From Alcanivorax sediminis (GTDB lineage Bacteria > Pseudomonadota > Gammaproteobacteria > Pseudomonadales > Alcanivoracaceae), in assembly GCF_009601165.1 (NCBI RefSeq), contig NZ_WIRE01000001.1, forward strand, positions 2,666,001 to 2,730,000: a stretch of 64,000 bases of DNA. Reading direction: 5' to 3'. A model generated the notes under the pieces. The model had not been told where the DNA came from and searched no databases. It saw only the letters and a list, made by a program, of their open reading frames with translations. Numbering within the stretch: the first letter of the stretch is position 1; the number at the start of each line of letters is the position of its first letter. This document shows positions 35,222 to 45,146 of the stretch, one piece after another. The translations under genes were made by a program, and so were the position numbers.

Positions 35222-36565
35222 ATGTCTCAACCATTCAGCAGTGTCCCCGCCAACAGCCATCTCAAAGCCATTCCTGGTAACCGTGGCCTGCCGTTGATTG
35301 GCAACACCCTGGCACTGATGAAGGACCCTATCGGCATGACACGCAAGCGTTACGATCGCTACGGCCCGATTTCCTGGACCAGTGCATTCGGCCTGCGACT
35401 GGTACAGATGATCGGCCCTGACGCGAACCAGTTTGTCATGCTGAATCGGGGCGACCTGTTTTCAAACCATGATGGCTGGGACTACTTCATCGGCAAATTT
35501 TTCCATCGTGGCATCATGCTGCTGGATTTCGATGAGCACAAATGGCATCGCAAGATCATGCAGCAGGCGTTCAACCGTGACGTGCTGAAAGGCTATCTGC
35601 AGCGCATGGGGCCTCATATTGAGGCGGGACTTCAGAATTGGCAGGACATCCCTGATTTCCACGTATTGAGTGCCGTCAAGCAACTGACTCTGGACCTGGC
35701 TACCGATGTGTTCATGGGTTATGAACTGGGACCTGAGGCCAATGCCATCAACAAGGCCTTCATTGATACCGTTCGGGCAGGAACCGCTCTCGTGCGAGCC
35801 AATGTACCGGGTGGTCGCTGGGCCAAGGGGCTGAAGGGCCGAAAGGTACTGGAAGACTTTTTCCGCAAGGAACTGCCCGCCAAGCGAACGAGCAAGGATT
35901 CCGATCTGTTCAGTGTGCTATGCCATGCATCCACAGAGGACGGTCACCAGTTCTCGGATGATGATGTGGTCAACCACATGATCTTCCTGATGATGGCGGC
36001 ACATGACACCTCCACCATCACACTGTCTACCCTGTTCTATTATCTCGCCAAGCACCCTCAGTGGCAGGAACGTTTACGTGAGGAAAGCCTCGCGCTGAAC
36101 AAAACCTGTATTGAGTATGATGATCTGGCCTCGCTTGAAGGCATCGGCATGGCCATGAAAGAAGCGCTACGGCTGTGTGCTCCCGTCCCTTCAATGCCGA
36201 GAAGAACCGTGAGGGATGTGGAGTTTAATGGCTATCTGATTCCCAAAGGCAGCTTCATCACCATCAGCCCCTACTTTACCCACTTCATGGAGGAGTACTG
36301 GCCTGAGCCGAACAAGTTTGATCCCGACCGATTCAGTGAGGAACGCCGGGAAGACAAAGTCCACCCCTATGCCTGGGTCCCCTTCGGGGGCGGCGCCCAC
36401 AAGTGTATCGGGCTGCATTTTGCCGAAATGCAGGTTAAAGCCATACTCCACCAGGTACTCCTCAACTATCGCTGGAGCGTACCGGGTGACTATGAAATGC
36501 CGGTGGATTTGACCAGCCTGCCCGTGCCAGCGGATGGTTTGCCAGTGAAGCTGGAAAGGCTGTAA
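35222..36565 (+). CDS. cytochrome P450
   Basis: The 447-residue soluble P450 has the I-helix oxygen-activation segment 'LMMAAHDTSTITL', the K-helix ExxR in 'KEALRLCAP', and the heme-binding loop 'FGGGAHKCIGLHFAEMQ' with proximal Cys395. There is no N-terminal membrane anchor. No ferredoxin or ferredoxin reductase gene is adjacent, so redox partners must come from elsewhere. The substrate is unknown; a hydrophobic compound is likely. I do not assign a CYP family. GGAG lies seven bases before the ATG. Confidence 0.92.
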   Translation: MSQPFSSVPANSHLKAIPGNRGLPLIGNTLALMKDPIGMTRKRYDRYGPISWTSAFGLRLVQMIGPDANQFVMLNRGDLFSNHDGWDYFIGKFFHRGIMLLDFDEHKWHRKIMQQAFNRDVLKGYLQRMGPHIEAGLQNWQDIPDFHVLSAVKQLTLDLATDVFMGYELGPEANAINKAFIDTVRAGTALVRANVPGGRWAKGLKGRKVLEDFFRKELPAKRTSKDSDLFSVLCHASTEDGHQFSDDDVVNHMIFLMMAAHDTSTITLSTLFYYLAKHPQWQERLREESLALNKTCIEYDDLASLEGIGMAMKEALRLCAPVPSMPRRTVRDVEFNGYLIPKGSFITISPYFTHFMEEYWPEPNKFDPDRFSEERREDKVHPYAWVPFGGGAHKCIGLHFAEMQVKAILHQVLLNYRWSVPGDYEMPVDLTSLPVPADGLPVKLERL

Positions 36566-36574
36566 AGCCAGTCT

Positions 36575-36664
36575 CGAGTTACGAGTTTCGAGTCCCGAAG
36601 ATCAAAGGCAAAAACCTGACAGGCTGCCAGGGTTTGTATTTCGAAACTCGCTTCTCGTAACTCG
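36575..36664. repeat. CGAGTTACGAG-type inverted repeat
   Basis: The left arm 36575-36592 and the complementary arm 36642-36664 share CGAGTTACGAG and GAGTTTCG, around a 49-base centre, between the convergent P450 and gor genes. The same GAGTTACGAGAAGCG core recurs at 40630-40644. It is probably a mobile or REP-type intergenic element. Confidence 0.65.
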
Positions 36665-36723
36665 TCACTATTCCAGGGCCCTGCAAGATCGCTCGCCAGC
36701 AAGCTCCTGCTTCCCTTGCGGCT

Positions 36724-38091
36724 TTATCCAGCGGTGACCAACTCTCCCTGACGCATCGTGACCAGTTCTTCTGCCGCCGTGGGGTGAATGCCTACCGTGG
36801 CATCAAAATCTGCCTTGGTCGCGCCCATCTTGATCGCCACAGCGAACCCCTGGGTGACCTCCGCGGCATCTTCGCCCGCCATGTGCAGGCCAAGCACGCG
36901 GTCAGATTCATCATCCACAATCAGCTTGATCAAAGTCCTCACCTGACGGTCGCCCAGTGTATAGCGCATGGGCCGAAAGCTGCTCTTGTAAACCCGGATG
37001 GACCCGGTTGTCGCCAAGGCCTCTTCCTGGGTCATGCCCACAGTGCCGATATTCGGGTGGCTGAAAACGGCAGTAGCAACATTGCGGTAGTTCAGTGGCG
37101 AGCACGGCTTGTCCTTGCCAAACAGGTAGGCGGCCAGCCACATGCCTTCAGCCAGTGCCACCGGGGTCAATTGAAGGCGATCAATCACATCCCCAAGCGC
37201 GAAGACCCCTTTAATGCTGGTCTCGTAACGCTCATCGACAACAATTGCGCCCCCCGCGTTAAGCTCAGGCGTGGCCCCTTCAGCGAACAGGTTATCCAGC
37301 AGTGGAACCCGCCCGGTAGCGTAAAAGACCTCATCGAATTCCAGCTGCTCTCCGCTATCGGTAATGAGCTGCTTGACGCCTGCGCCTTCCTCAATGCGAA
37401 CCACATCGGTATTGAAGCGTAGCGTGCTGCCATGCTCGGCCATTTGCTCAGCGACAAATGAACGAATGTCTTCATCAAACCCACGCAGAAACAACTCTCC
37501 ACGATAGATTTGGGTTACCTGGCACCCCAGCCCCTGCAGAATGCCGACAAACTCCGTTGCGATATAGCCTCCACCCACCACAGCGACACGCTTCGGTAGC
37601 TGCTCTAGATAGAATAGGTCGTCAGAAATCCTGACCAGCTCATTCCCCGGAAATTCCGGCACAAACGGCTTGCCGCCCACCGCCACCAGAATGTTGCTTG
37701 CGCTGATAATTTTGTCACCCACGGACACCTTTCCCGGCGCTTCTACACGACCATGCCCTTCTAAAATGGTCACACCGGCCTGTTCGAGAATGCGTCGGTA
37801 AATCCCGTTGAGCCTCTCGATTTCACGGGTCTTGTTGTTTCTGAGTGTGTGCCAGTCGAATTCCCAGCCGGAAACGGAGTAGCCATAGTCTTCGGCAAGT
37901 GCAAATTCGTCAGGAAAATGCGCGCCATAGGAGAACAGTTTCTTCGGAACACAGCCCACATTGACGCAGGTGCCGCCAAAAAAACGCTCTTCAACGATGG
38001 CAACTTTGGCACCATGGCTTGCGGCCATGCGAGCCGCTCGTACGCCGCCAGAACCCGCACCAATCACCACCAGATCAAATTCGCTTGTCAC
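36724..38091 (-). CDS. gor: glutathione-disulfide reductase
   Basis: This 455-residue pyridine nucleotide-disulfide oxidoreductase starts at GTG 38091 (GGGAG six bases before), which aligns with family N-termini; an ATG 11 codons upstream is less likely. The FAD motif is 'LVVIGAGSGGVRAARMAASHG' and the redox-active disulfide is 'GGTCVNVGCVPKKL' (Cys42, Cys47). The NADPH domain is 'VAVVGGGYIATEFVGILQGLG' and the C-terminal 'VGIHPTAAEELVTM' holds the catalytic His. It reduces oxidised glutathione in the cytoplasm. Confidence 0.92.
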   Translation of the reverse strand: MTSEFDLVVIGAGSGGVRAARMAASHGAKVAIVEERFFGGTCVNVGCVPKKLFSYGAHFPDEFALAEDYGYSVSGWEFDWHTLRNNKTREIERLNGIYRRILEQAGVTILEGHGRVEAPGKVSVGDKIISASNILVAVGGKPFVPEFPGNELVRISDDLFYLEQLPKRVAVVGGGYIATEFVGILQGLGCQVTQIYRGELFLRGFDEDIRSFVAEQMAEHGSTLRFNTDVVRIEEGAGVKQLITDSGEQLEFDEVFYATGRVPLLDNLFAEGATPELNAGGAIVVDERYETSIKGVFALGDVIDRLQLTPVALAEGMWLAAYLFGKDKPCSPLNYRNVATAVFSHPNIGTVGMTQEEALATTGSIRVYKSSFRPMRYTLGDRQVRTLIKLIVDDESDRVLGLHMAGEDAAEVTQGFAVAIKMGATKADFDATVGIHPTAAEELVTMRQGELVTAG

Positions 38092-38137
38092 ACGCTGCTC
38101 CCTAAACCACGTATTGAAGGTCAATCAAAATGTCGAC

Positions 38138-39742
38138 TTACTCGCTGCCTTTCGATGCAGGCGAAACCGCAATGTTACGCATGCCAGCCTGCCAGCGAAC
38201 TGTTACCGGCTGCGCACTGGGCCTGCCATGTTGGAGATGGTAACCCGCTTCTACACCCGGCCACAGATAGTCCAGCGGGATCGACTCACCATTACTACTC
38301 AACATGCGCGCATGGTAACGCTTCAACTGTCGGGGCTCCGTAACGCCACAGGAATGGGCAATGGTTTCCACTTCCTTGACCAGATTGTCATGAAAGTGGG
38401 CTACCCGCTGGGCCTTGTCCTCAGGCACCAGGCCCCTCTGCAAACGCGGGTTGTGGGTGGTTACCCCGGTTGGACAGGTATTCCGGTTGCACTGCAGAGC
38501 CTGAATGCAGCCCAGCGCAAACATGTATCCCCGAGCCGACACACAGAAATCAGCCCCAACGGCAATGGCCCAGGCCACCATGCTTGGGTTGATCAGCTTG
38601 CCGGAGGCAATAATCCTGATACGGTCGGCGAGACCGTAACCATCCCGCAAGTCCACCAGCATCGGCAAGGATTCCGCCAGATACAGGCCCACATCGTCCA
38701 TGAGGGACATGGGAGCAGCACCGGTACCACCGTCACCACTATCGATAGTGATGAAGTCCGGCGCGGACTCCAGACCACGCTCATGCACCGCCAGAAACAG
38801 ATCCTCCAGCCAGCCCCAGGCCCCCAACACCAGCTTGATCCCCGTTGGTTTCCCTGTGACCTCACGCACCCGTTCGATCAAATCAAGCAAGGAGTCGGCA
38901 TCATGCACATCAGGCTGCCCGTTGGGACTGATGGATGCCTTGCCGGCGGGAATACCCCTGATAGCGGCAATTTCTTCAGTCACCTTGCCTGCGGGCAAGA
39001 TACCGCCCTTGCCAGGTTTGGCACCCTGACTCAGCTTGATTTCAAACATCTTTACCTGCTGATGAGCCGCTACCGCGCGAAGCTTGTCATCATCCAGGTT
39101 GCCTTCAGCGTCACGCACACCGTAACGGGCAGTACCGATCTGGAAAACAATGTCGCAGCCACCATCGAGATGATACTGAGACAACCCACCTTCGCCGGTA
39201 TTCATCCAGCAGTTGGCGATGGCCGCCCCCCGTGACAAGGCCTGCACTGCCGGTCGGGATAACGCACCAAAGCTCATCCCCGAAATGTTGAAAATACTCT
39301 TTGCCACATAGGGCTGTTCACAGTGAGGGCCCACCATGATGGGCAAGGTTTTGGCGGCATTTTTCTCCAGGGTGGGATAAGGGCAGTTCATGAAGATGAC
39401 CCGCCCTGCTCCGATCTGCTTGGTCGATCCGAACGCCGAGGTATTGCTGAGATTCTTCGCCGCACGGTAAACCCAGCCACGCTGGGCACGGTTAAAAGGA
39501 AGTTCTTCCCTGTCCATGGCGAAGAAATACTGCCGGAAAAACTCCCCCATGTGCTCGAAGAAATACCGGAACCGGCCAACCAGCGGGAAATTACGCCGGA
39601 TAGCATGTTGCTTCTGAAAAAACCGGTCCTGAACCCACAGGGCCAACCCGACCAGCACCAATAGCAACACCAGCACCAGAAAAGCCAGCGCCAGCCAGGC
39701 AAGCATTCCACCCAGCAAGGGCTGGAGTTTCTCCGGAAACAT
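38138..39742 (-). CDS. FMN-binding glutamate synthase family protein
   Basis: The 534-residue protein has an N-terminal transmembrane helix (about 10-33) and a TIM-barrel glutamate-synthase central domain: 'NISGMSFGALSRPAVQALSRGA', 'MNTGEGGLSQYH', 'IKLSQGAKPGKGG', 'ITIDSGDGGTGAAP' and 'CPTGVTTHNP'. It is a stand-alone GltB-like FMN domain lacking the amidotransferase part. This group is widespread; the in vivo reaction is not established. It is separate from gor by 46 bp on the same strand. Confidence 0.88.
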   Translation of the reverse strand: MFPEKLQPLLGGMLAWLALAFLVLVLLLVLVGLALWVQDRFFQKQHAIRRNFPLVGRFRYFFEHMGEFFRQYFFAMDREELPFNRAQRGWVYRAAKNLSNTSAFGSTKQIGAGRVIFMNCPYPTLEKNAAKTLPIMVGPHCEQPYVAKSIFNISGMSFGALSRPAVQALSRGAAIANCWMNTGEGGLSQYHLDGGCDIVFQIGTARYGVRDAEGNLDDDKLRAVAAHQQVKMFEIKLSQGAKPGKGGILPAGKVTEEIAAIRGIPAGKASISPNGQPDVHDADSLLDLIERVREVTGKPTGIKLVLGAWGWLEDLFLAVHERGLESAPDFITIDSGDGGTGAAPMSLMDDVGLYLAESLPMLVDLRDGYGLADRIRIIASGKLINPSMVAWAIAVGADFCVSARGYMFALGCIQALQCNRNTCPTGVTTHNPRLQRGLVPEDKAQRVAHFHDNLVKEVETIAHSCGVTEPRQLKRYHARMLSSNGESIPLDYLWPGVEAGYHLQHGRPSAQPVTVRWQAGMRNIAVSPASKGSE

Positions 39743-39981
39743 ACACTCTCCTTGTCGTGATTCGCCAAAAAGACCGCGGGTCTTGGGCGTGAGCTATGCA
39801 AGTTGTATGATGGTAGGCCGTCTGTATGAACGCTGGCCCGTCCATCATGCCATTTTATCGGGCAAGCCTCGGCCAGCAATGACATACAGATTAGGATTGG
39901 GGGAAATCGTCCTTATCTGTAGAGGACGATAAAGCAGAATAAAAGGCCAGCCAAACCGGCCACCAATAATCGGGTACACAC

Positions 39982-40620
39982 ATGCTCAAGCGCGCCCTGC
40001 TGGCACTGTTGGTCAGCGGCACCGTAGGCTTCACAGGTTCAGTCTGCGCAAGCGATATCTACAAGTATCGCGCGGCGGACGGCACTATCCTGTTTACCGA
40101 CCAGCCTCAGGAACGGGTCGGAAGCGATCACACGCTGCTTTCGGTGCGAAAAGGCTGGACCTACACCGCTCGCGCCTTGACCGCCAAAGAACGGGACCGC
40201 TACGACAGCATGATTTCCCTGGCTGCTACCCGCTATGATGTGGAGCCGGCCCTGATCAAGGCAGTGATTCACGCCGAATCCCTTTTCGACCCCAAAGCGG
40301 TTTCACGGGTAGGCGCACAGGGCCTGATGCAGCTCATGCCAGAGACGGCCACCTACCTCAACGTCAGCAACCCCTTTGATGCACGCCAGAACATTCTTGG
40401 CGGCACCCAGTTTATCGCTTATCTGAAAGGCAAATTCAGTCGCCTCGACGATATCCTGGCAGCCTACAATGCCGGCGAAGGGAACGTTCGTCGTTACGGT
40501 GGCATCCCGCCCTTCAAGGAAACCCAGGCCTATGTGCGCAAGGTGAAACAGCTCAAGCAACGCTATGCTGGTCACTTCGCCTCCGGCATGGGTGAAGAAG
40601 AAGTCGTCGCCGCGAGATAA
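39982..40620 (+). CDS. lytic transglycosylase with N-terminal DUF4124-like segment
   Basis: The 212-residue exported protein has a signal peptide ending 'SVCAS', a DUF4124-like strand 'DIYKYRAADGTILFTDQPQ' (about 24-43), and an SLT Goose-lysozyme-like domain. The SLT catalytic Glu lies in 'IKAVIHAESLFDPKAVSRVGAQGLMQLMP', with 'NPFDARQNILGGTQFIAYL' and 'AAYNAGEGNVRRYGGIPPF'. It cleaves peptidoglycan glycan strands to 1,6-anhydro products in the periplasm. Confidence 0.92.
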   Translation: MLKRALLALLVSGTVGFTGSVCASDIYKYRAADGTILFTDQPQERVGSDHTLLSVRKGWTYTARALTAKERDRYDSMISLAATRYDVEPALIKAVIHAESLFDPKAVSRVGAQGLMQLMPETATYLNVSNPFDARQNILGGTQFIAYLKGKFSRLDDILAAYNAGEGNVRRYGGIPPFKETQAYVRKVKQLKQRYAGHFASGMGEEEVVAAR

Positions 40621-40628
40621 GCGAGTCA

Positions 40629-40720
40629 AGAGTTACGAGAAGCGGGGGACAAAAATCATAAGCCCCCGCCCTGGCCTGTCATTTGACCTTCGCAATTCGA
40701 AACACGTCGCTAGCAACTGA
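40629..40720. repeat. second copy of the GAGTTACGAG element
   Basis: GAGTTACGAGAAGCG at 40630-40644 matches the right arm of the element at 36575-36664, and a TTCGAAAC motif recurs at its far end (about 40697-40704). A CCCCCGC/GCGGGGG stem (40641-40668) lies between. It fills the spacer between the convergent transglycosylase and Rieske genes. Confidence 0.5.
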
Positions 40721-40722
40721 TT

Positions 40723-41019
40723 TCATGCCTCCACGCCCATCCAGGGGCCGTCGAAGTCAATCCGGTACTGTTTAATGCGGTAGTTGGCGGTCAGACATTG
40801 ACCGGTGCGCAGGGAAAATTCCATGCCGTGGCCCGGGCATCGCAGCTGGTTACCCGTCACCGTACAGCGGTCCATTGGGAAGTCCGCATGAGGGCAGCGC
40901 CGCTGCACCAGCCAGGTCTGCCCGTCCTCATGAATGAGCAGCAACTCTTCCCTTCCCACCTGTACAGGCAACCGAAGACCATCGTAGAGGTCCAGAGTAC
41001 GAATCAGACGATGAAACAT
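40723..41019 (-). CDS. small Rieske [2Fe-2S] protein
   Basis: The 98-residue single-domain Rieske protein has cluster ligands in 'RRCPHADFPMD' (Cys-x-His) and 'LRCPGHGMEFSLRTGQC' (Cys-x2-His). It resembles the ferredoxin-type Rieske subunits of dioxygenases and nitrite reductases but stands alone, with no oxygenase adjacent. It could be an electron carrier; its partner is unknown. Confidence 0.88.
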   Translation of the reverse strand: MFHRLIRTLDLYDGLRLPVQVGREELLLIHEDGQTWLVQRRCPHADFPMDRCTVTGNQLRCPGHGMEFSLRTGQCLTANYRIKQYRIDFDGPWMGVEA

Positions 41020-41085
41020 AAGTCACCCCCTTGAGCAGGAGAGTCGCGTCTCCATCCCACCCGGAACTGTGAATACCCACAACGT

Positions 41086-41111
41086 AAAAAGCCCGCAGAA
41101 GCGGGCTTTTT
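41086..41111. terminator. bidirectional rho-independent terminator
   Basis: A perfect 11-bp stem (41086-41096 with 41101-41111), GC core and A/T runs on both sides form a terminator 37 bases past the ppsA stop. It separates ppsA from the Rieske gene. Confidence 0.92.
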
Positions 41112-41148
41112 ACTGTGCTATCAAGCACGAGGCGGGTCAAGCAGAGGC

Positions 41149-43521
41149 TTACTCGCCGTGCGTTTCCGCCAGGTAGAACCAGGTATCCAGCACCGAGTCA
41201 GGGTTCAGGGACACAGAGGAAATCCCCTGCTCCATGAGCCACTTGGCCAGATCCGGGTGGTCGGACGGGCCCTGACCACAGATACCGATGTACTTGCCCT
41301 GGGCGTTACAGGCATCAATCGCCATTTTCAGCAGCTTCTTGACCGCCGGATCACGCTCATCGAACAGATGGCTAACGATGCCGGAGTCACGATCCAGGCC
41401 CAGAGTCAGCTGGGTCAGATCGTTGGAGCCGATGGAGAAACCATCGAAGTTCTGCAGGAAGTCATCCGCCAGCAAGGCATTGGTGGGCAGTTCGCACATC
41501 ATGATCACGCGCAGGTCATTCTCGCCACGCTTGAGACCGTTCTTGCCCAGCAGATCGATTACCTGCTCTGCCTCGCCAACAGTACGCACGAAGGGCACCA
41601 TCAGTTCCACGTTGGTGAAGCCCATGACGTCACGGACTTTCTTCATTGCACGACACTCAAGCTCGAAACAATCGCGGAAATTCTCGCTGATGTAACGGCT
41701 GGCGCCACGGAAGCCCAACATCGGGTTTTCTTCTTCAGGCTCGTACAGCTTGCCGCCGATCAGGTTGGCATATTCGTTGGACTTGAAGTCAGACAAACGA
41801 ACAATGACCTTCTCAGGGTAGAAAGCCGCAGCCAGAGTGGAAACGCCCTCAACCAGCTTCTCGACATAGAAATCAACCGGGTCGCCGTAGCCTGCAACTC
41901 GCTTGTCGATATTCTGCTTGATGTCGTTGGGCATGGTGTCGTAATTCAACAGTGCCTTCGGGTGAACACCGATCATGCGGTTGATGATGAATTCAAGGCG
42001 CGCCAGGCCCACGCCCTGGTTAGGCAGGCCGGCGAAATCAAAGGCTCGATCCGGGTTACCCACATTCATCATGATCTTGAACGGCAGCTTGGGCATGGAT
42101 TCGATGGAGTTACGCTGGATATCAAAGTCCAGCTGACCTTCATAGATCTTGCCAGTGTCGCCCTCCGCACAGGACGCCGTCACTTCCATGCCGTCCTTGA
42201 GGATATCGGTGGCATCACCACAGCCCACGATGGCCGGAACACCCAGCTCACGAGCAATAATGGCCGCGTGACAGGTACGACCACCACGGTTGGTCACGAT
42301 GGCGGCTGCGCGCTTCATTACCGGTTCCCAATCAGGGTCGGTCATGTCAGTCACCAGCACGTCACCGGGCTGCACTTTGTCCATTTCCTTGATGCTGTGT
42401 ACGACACGTACCACACCGGCACCAATGCGCTGGCCGATGGAACGGCCTTCTACCAGAACCTTGCCGGTCTGCTTGAGCAGGTAACGCTCCATCACGTTGG
42501 CGTCAGAGCGGCTTTTCACGGTTTCAGGACGTGCCTGAACAATGTAAAGCTTGCCATCATCACCATCCAGCGCCCATTCGATATCCATAGGCATACCGTA
42601 GTGCTTCTCGATCTCGATGGCCTGGTGAGCCAGGTTTTCTACCTGCTCATCAGTCAGACAGAAGCCCATGCGTTCTTCGCGATCCACATCGACAATCTGT
42701 ACTGATTTACCCGCAGAAGCTTCAGCGCCGTAGATCATTTTCTGCATCTTGCTGCCCAGATTGCGGCGCAGTACAGCAGGCTTGTTGTTCAGCAAGGTAT
42801 TCTTGTGAACATAGAATTCGTCAGGGTTAACCGCGCCCTGCACCACCATCTCCCCCAAACCGAAGGACGCAGTGATAAAGACCACATCCTTGAAGCCGGA
42901 TTCGGTATCCATGGAGAACATGACGCCAGCGGCACCGGTTTCGGAACGCACCATGCGCTGAATGCCAGCGGACAGGGCCACCAGTTTGTGATCAAAGCCC
43001 TGGTGAACGCGGTAGCTGATAGCGCGGTCATTAAACAGGGAAGCAAAGACTTCCTTCACCGCCACCATGACACTGTCGATACCACGGATATTCAGGAAGG
43101 TTTCCTGCTGACCGGCAAAAGAAGCATCCGGCAGATCTTCCGCGGTAGCAGAAGAACGAACGGCCACCGGCAGTTCCGCATTGCCCTCACCGATCTGCTC
43201 GTAAGCTTCACGAATAGCGGCGTCGAGCGCCGGCTGGAACGGAGCATCAATGACCCACTGGCGAATTTCCTGACCGGTCTTGGCCAGGGCATTCACGTCC
43301 TCAACATCCAGCGCGCTGAGCGCTTCGTTGATCTTCTGGGTCAGGTTGTTGTGCTCGAGGAACTCACGGAAGGCTTCAGCAGTGGTCGCGAAGCCGCCGG
43401 GAACGGAGACACCCGCTGCCGACAGATTGCTGATCATTTCACCCAGGGAGGCATTCTTGCCGCCAACGTGTTCTACGTCGTCTTTCCCCAGATCCTGAAA
43501 CCAGACTACATATTCCGCCAA
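41149..43521 (-). CDS. ppsA: phosphoenolpyruvate synthase (pyruvate, water dikinase)
   Basis: The 790-residue enzyme converts pyruvate + ATP + water to PEP + AMP + Pi for gluconeogenesis. The TTG at 43521 is chosen: AAGGAG lies six bases upstream and the protein then begins like E. coli PpsA ('[25 protein letters not shown]'). The ATP-grasp N-domain is '[25 protein letters not shown]', the phosphohistidine domain is '[25 protein letters not shown]', and the PEP-binding barrel ends '[14 protein letters not shown]'. Fitting for growth on fatty acids or alkanes. It is divergent from its regulator PpsR. Confidence 0.95.
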   Translation of the reverse strand: MAEYVVWFQDLGKDDVEHVGGKNASLGEMISNLSAAGVSVPGGFATTAEAFREFLEHNNLTQKINEALSALDVEDVNALAKTGQEIRQWVIDAPFQPALDAAIREAYEQIGEGNAELPVAVRSSATAEDLPDASFAGQQETFLNIRGIDSVMVAVKEVFASLFNDRAISYRVHQGFDHKLVALSAGIQRMVRSETGAAGVMFSMDTESGFKDVVFITASFGLGEMVVQGAVNPDEFYVHKNTLLNNKPAVLRRNLGSKMQKMIYGAEASAGKSVQIVDVDREERMGFCLTDEQVENLAHQAIEIEKHYGMPMDIEWALDGDDGKLYIVQARPETVKSRSDANVMERYLLKQTGKVLVEGRSIGQRIGAGVVRVVHSIKEMDKVQPGDVLVTDMTDPDWEPVMKRAAAIVTNRGGRTCHAAIIARELGVPAIVGCGDATDILKDGMEVTASCAEGDTGKIYEGQLDFDIQRNSIESMPKLPFKIMMNVGNPDRAFDFAGLPNQGVGLARLEFIINRMIGVHPKALLNYDTMPNDIKQNIDKRVAGYGDPVDFYVEKLVEGVSTLAAAFYPEKVIVRLSDFKSNEYANLIGGKLYEPEEENPMLGFRGASRYISENFRDCFELECRAMKKVRDVMGFTNVELMVPFVRTVGEAEQVIDLLGKNGLKRGENDLRVIMMCELPTNALLADDFLQNFDGFSIGSNDLTQLTLGLDRDSGIVSHLFDERDPAVKKLLKMAIDACNAQGKYIGICGQGPSDHPDLAKWLMEQGISSVSLNPDSVLDTWFYLAETHGE

Positions 43522-44082
43522 GGTCGTCTCCTTAAATACATGTATACCGGGTAAATCCTGATGGCACGGAAGCCACCGAATCTGCACTGCTCGGGGTGAA
43601 AACCCACAGTATGAGCTTGCTACACGGCGCTCCCCGGCGTTGCCGGATCAAATCGAGCCGACATTCTACTCAAAACCGTCACGCTTTGCCTGCCCTTCAC
43701 GTGAAAATGAGCATCACTTTAGTTTTCGGACCGGCAAAGGGCGATAGACCGCCTGCTTAAGGGAAGTACCCCTTTGAATTTACTGGGCAAATTGCGCTAA
43801 CGGGCCGGCGCGCGGAGTGTAATGACGTATAAAGGCAGGGACAACGGCAAAATTGCCCGATATGCGACCTCCGACGGTGGCGCACCGCGTCACGAAACAC
43901 TAGACTGCTTCCACAAAACAACGACTTAGCATCCAAAGTGCAGCCAAATCAGGCCAATGACGGAGAATTGTCGCCCGATCCACGGCCTGTCATCCGTAGG
44001 CAACGAACGCGCTTGATGGATTCGAAAGACGCCTGCTGCATCCGAAACAGTCGTCAATCATGACAACAACGGCGAACAGACC
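43522..44082. other. ppsA-ppsR divergent control region
   Basis: This 561-bp spacer between ppsA and ppsR has no credible coding sequence or RNA gene that I can see. Promoters for both genes must lie here; no operator could be identified by eye. The strong ppsA ribosome-binding site AAGGAG is at 43528-43533 (minus strand). Confidence 0.5.
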
Positions 44083-44901
44083 ATGACCCGAACAGCCTTC
44101 TATCTTTCCGACGGTACCGGCATCACTGCAGAGACATTGGGGCACAGCATGCTGAGCCAGTTTGGTGATATCCAGTTTCTGCAAGTCACCCTGCCCTTCG
44201 TCCAGTCAGATGAACAAACCCGGGAGGCGGTAGAGAGAATCAACAAGGCAGGAGAGGCAGATGGCGCCAAGCCCATTGTCTTCTCCACGCTGGTCAACAG
44301 TGACCACCGGGAAATCCTTCACAGCTGCAAAGGTCTGGTGCTCGATCTTTTCGGTGCCTTCCTGAACCCTCTGGAAGCAGAGCTCGGGGTTCGCTCCAGC
44401 CACAAGGTTAACCAGAGCCACGCTATTCGTGATGCAGACTCCTACCGGATCCGCATCAACGCGGTGCACTTCGCGCTGGACAACGATGACGGCGCCCGCA
44501 CTCGACACTATGATCAGGCAGACATCATCCTGATTGGTGTCTCCCGGTCCGGCAAGACCCCCACCAGCCTTTATCTGGCTCTCCAGTTCGGCCTGTTTAC
44601 CGCGAACTACCCACTGACCGAAGATGACTTCGACGACCTGCGCTTGCCCAAGCCTCTTCAGGAACACAAAAGCAAGCTGTTCGGGCTCACTATCAATGCT
44701 GAACGTCTCAGCGCCATCCGAAGTGAGCGCAAGGCCAACAGCAAGTACGCTTCGTTACGCCAGTGCGATATGGAGCTGCGGGCGCTGGAGGCCATGTATA
44801 ACAAGCACAACATTCCTTACCTGGACGCGACTGAGCTGTCGATCGAAGAGATCAGTACGCGGGTGCTGGCAATGAAGGGGCTGAAGCGGCGGTTGCAGTA
44901 A
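44083..44901 (+). CDS. ppsR: PEP synthase regulatory protein (kinase/pyrophosphorylase, DUF299)
   Basis: The 272-residue DUF299 protein has an N-terminal 'AFYLSDGTGITAETLGHSML', the P-loop 'LIGVSRSGKTPTSLYLALQFG' (about residues 151-171), and C-terminal 'GLTINAERLSAIRSER'. PpsR uses ADP to phosphorylate and inactivate PpsA, and Pi to reactivate it. Its divergent placement next to ppsA supports the assignment. Confidence 0.93.
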   Translation: MTRTAFYLSDGTGITAETLGHSMLSQFGDIQFLQVTLPFVQSDEQTREAVERINKAGEADGAKPIVFSTLVNSDHREILHSCKGLVLDLFGAFLNPLEAELGVRSSHKVNQSHAIRDADSYRIRINAVHFALDNDDGARTRHYDQADIILIGVSRSGKTPTSLYLALQFGLFTANYPLTEDDFDDLRLPKPLQEHKSKLFGLTINAERLSAIRSERKANSKYASLRQCDMELRALEAMYNKHNIPYLDATELSIEEISTRVLAMKGLKRRLQ

Positions 44902-45094
44902 AAGGTTCATCCCGGGGTAGCGGTAGACTCTGTCAGCCAGACTCCACTGAACCCGACATTCGACCTCCGCAGCCAGGCAGCCTGATGCTCAACGCTCATA
45001 AGGGGCCCACCTGCAAGGTCACCAAGCATCCATCAGGACAAGACGGGCGCATAATGGTCAAGGGCTCCAGTCACCCACTTCAGTTTTTACTCAT

Positions 45095-45135
45095 ATGGCA
45101 AAAGTAATAACTGGAAAGCCTCCAATTTTTGCCAT
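45095..45135. promoter_or_regulatory. inverted repeat upstream of hipA (candidate operator)
   Basis: ATGGCAAAA (45095-45103) and TTTTGCCAT (45127-45135) form a perfect 9-bp inverted repeat in the A/T-rich leader, 12 bp before the hipA ATG. HipB-type antitoxins bind palindromes here, so this is a plausible autoregulatory operator. Not tested. Confidence 0.45.
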
Positions 45136-45146
45136 AAAGTGCATGA

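Noticed and set aside
37961..39235. 424-codon plus-strand frame
   Set aside because: Runs antisense across gor and the glutamate-synthase-like gene, with no domain.
41158..42705. 515-codon plus-strand frame
   Set aside because: Antisense to ppsA; same explanation.
44902..45146. Integration site or tRNA remnant at the island edge
   Set aside because: No tRNA-like fold or repeat shared with the other edge near 57.6 kb was found.
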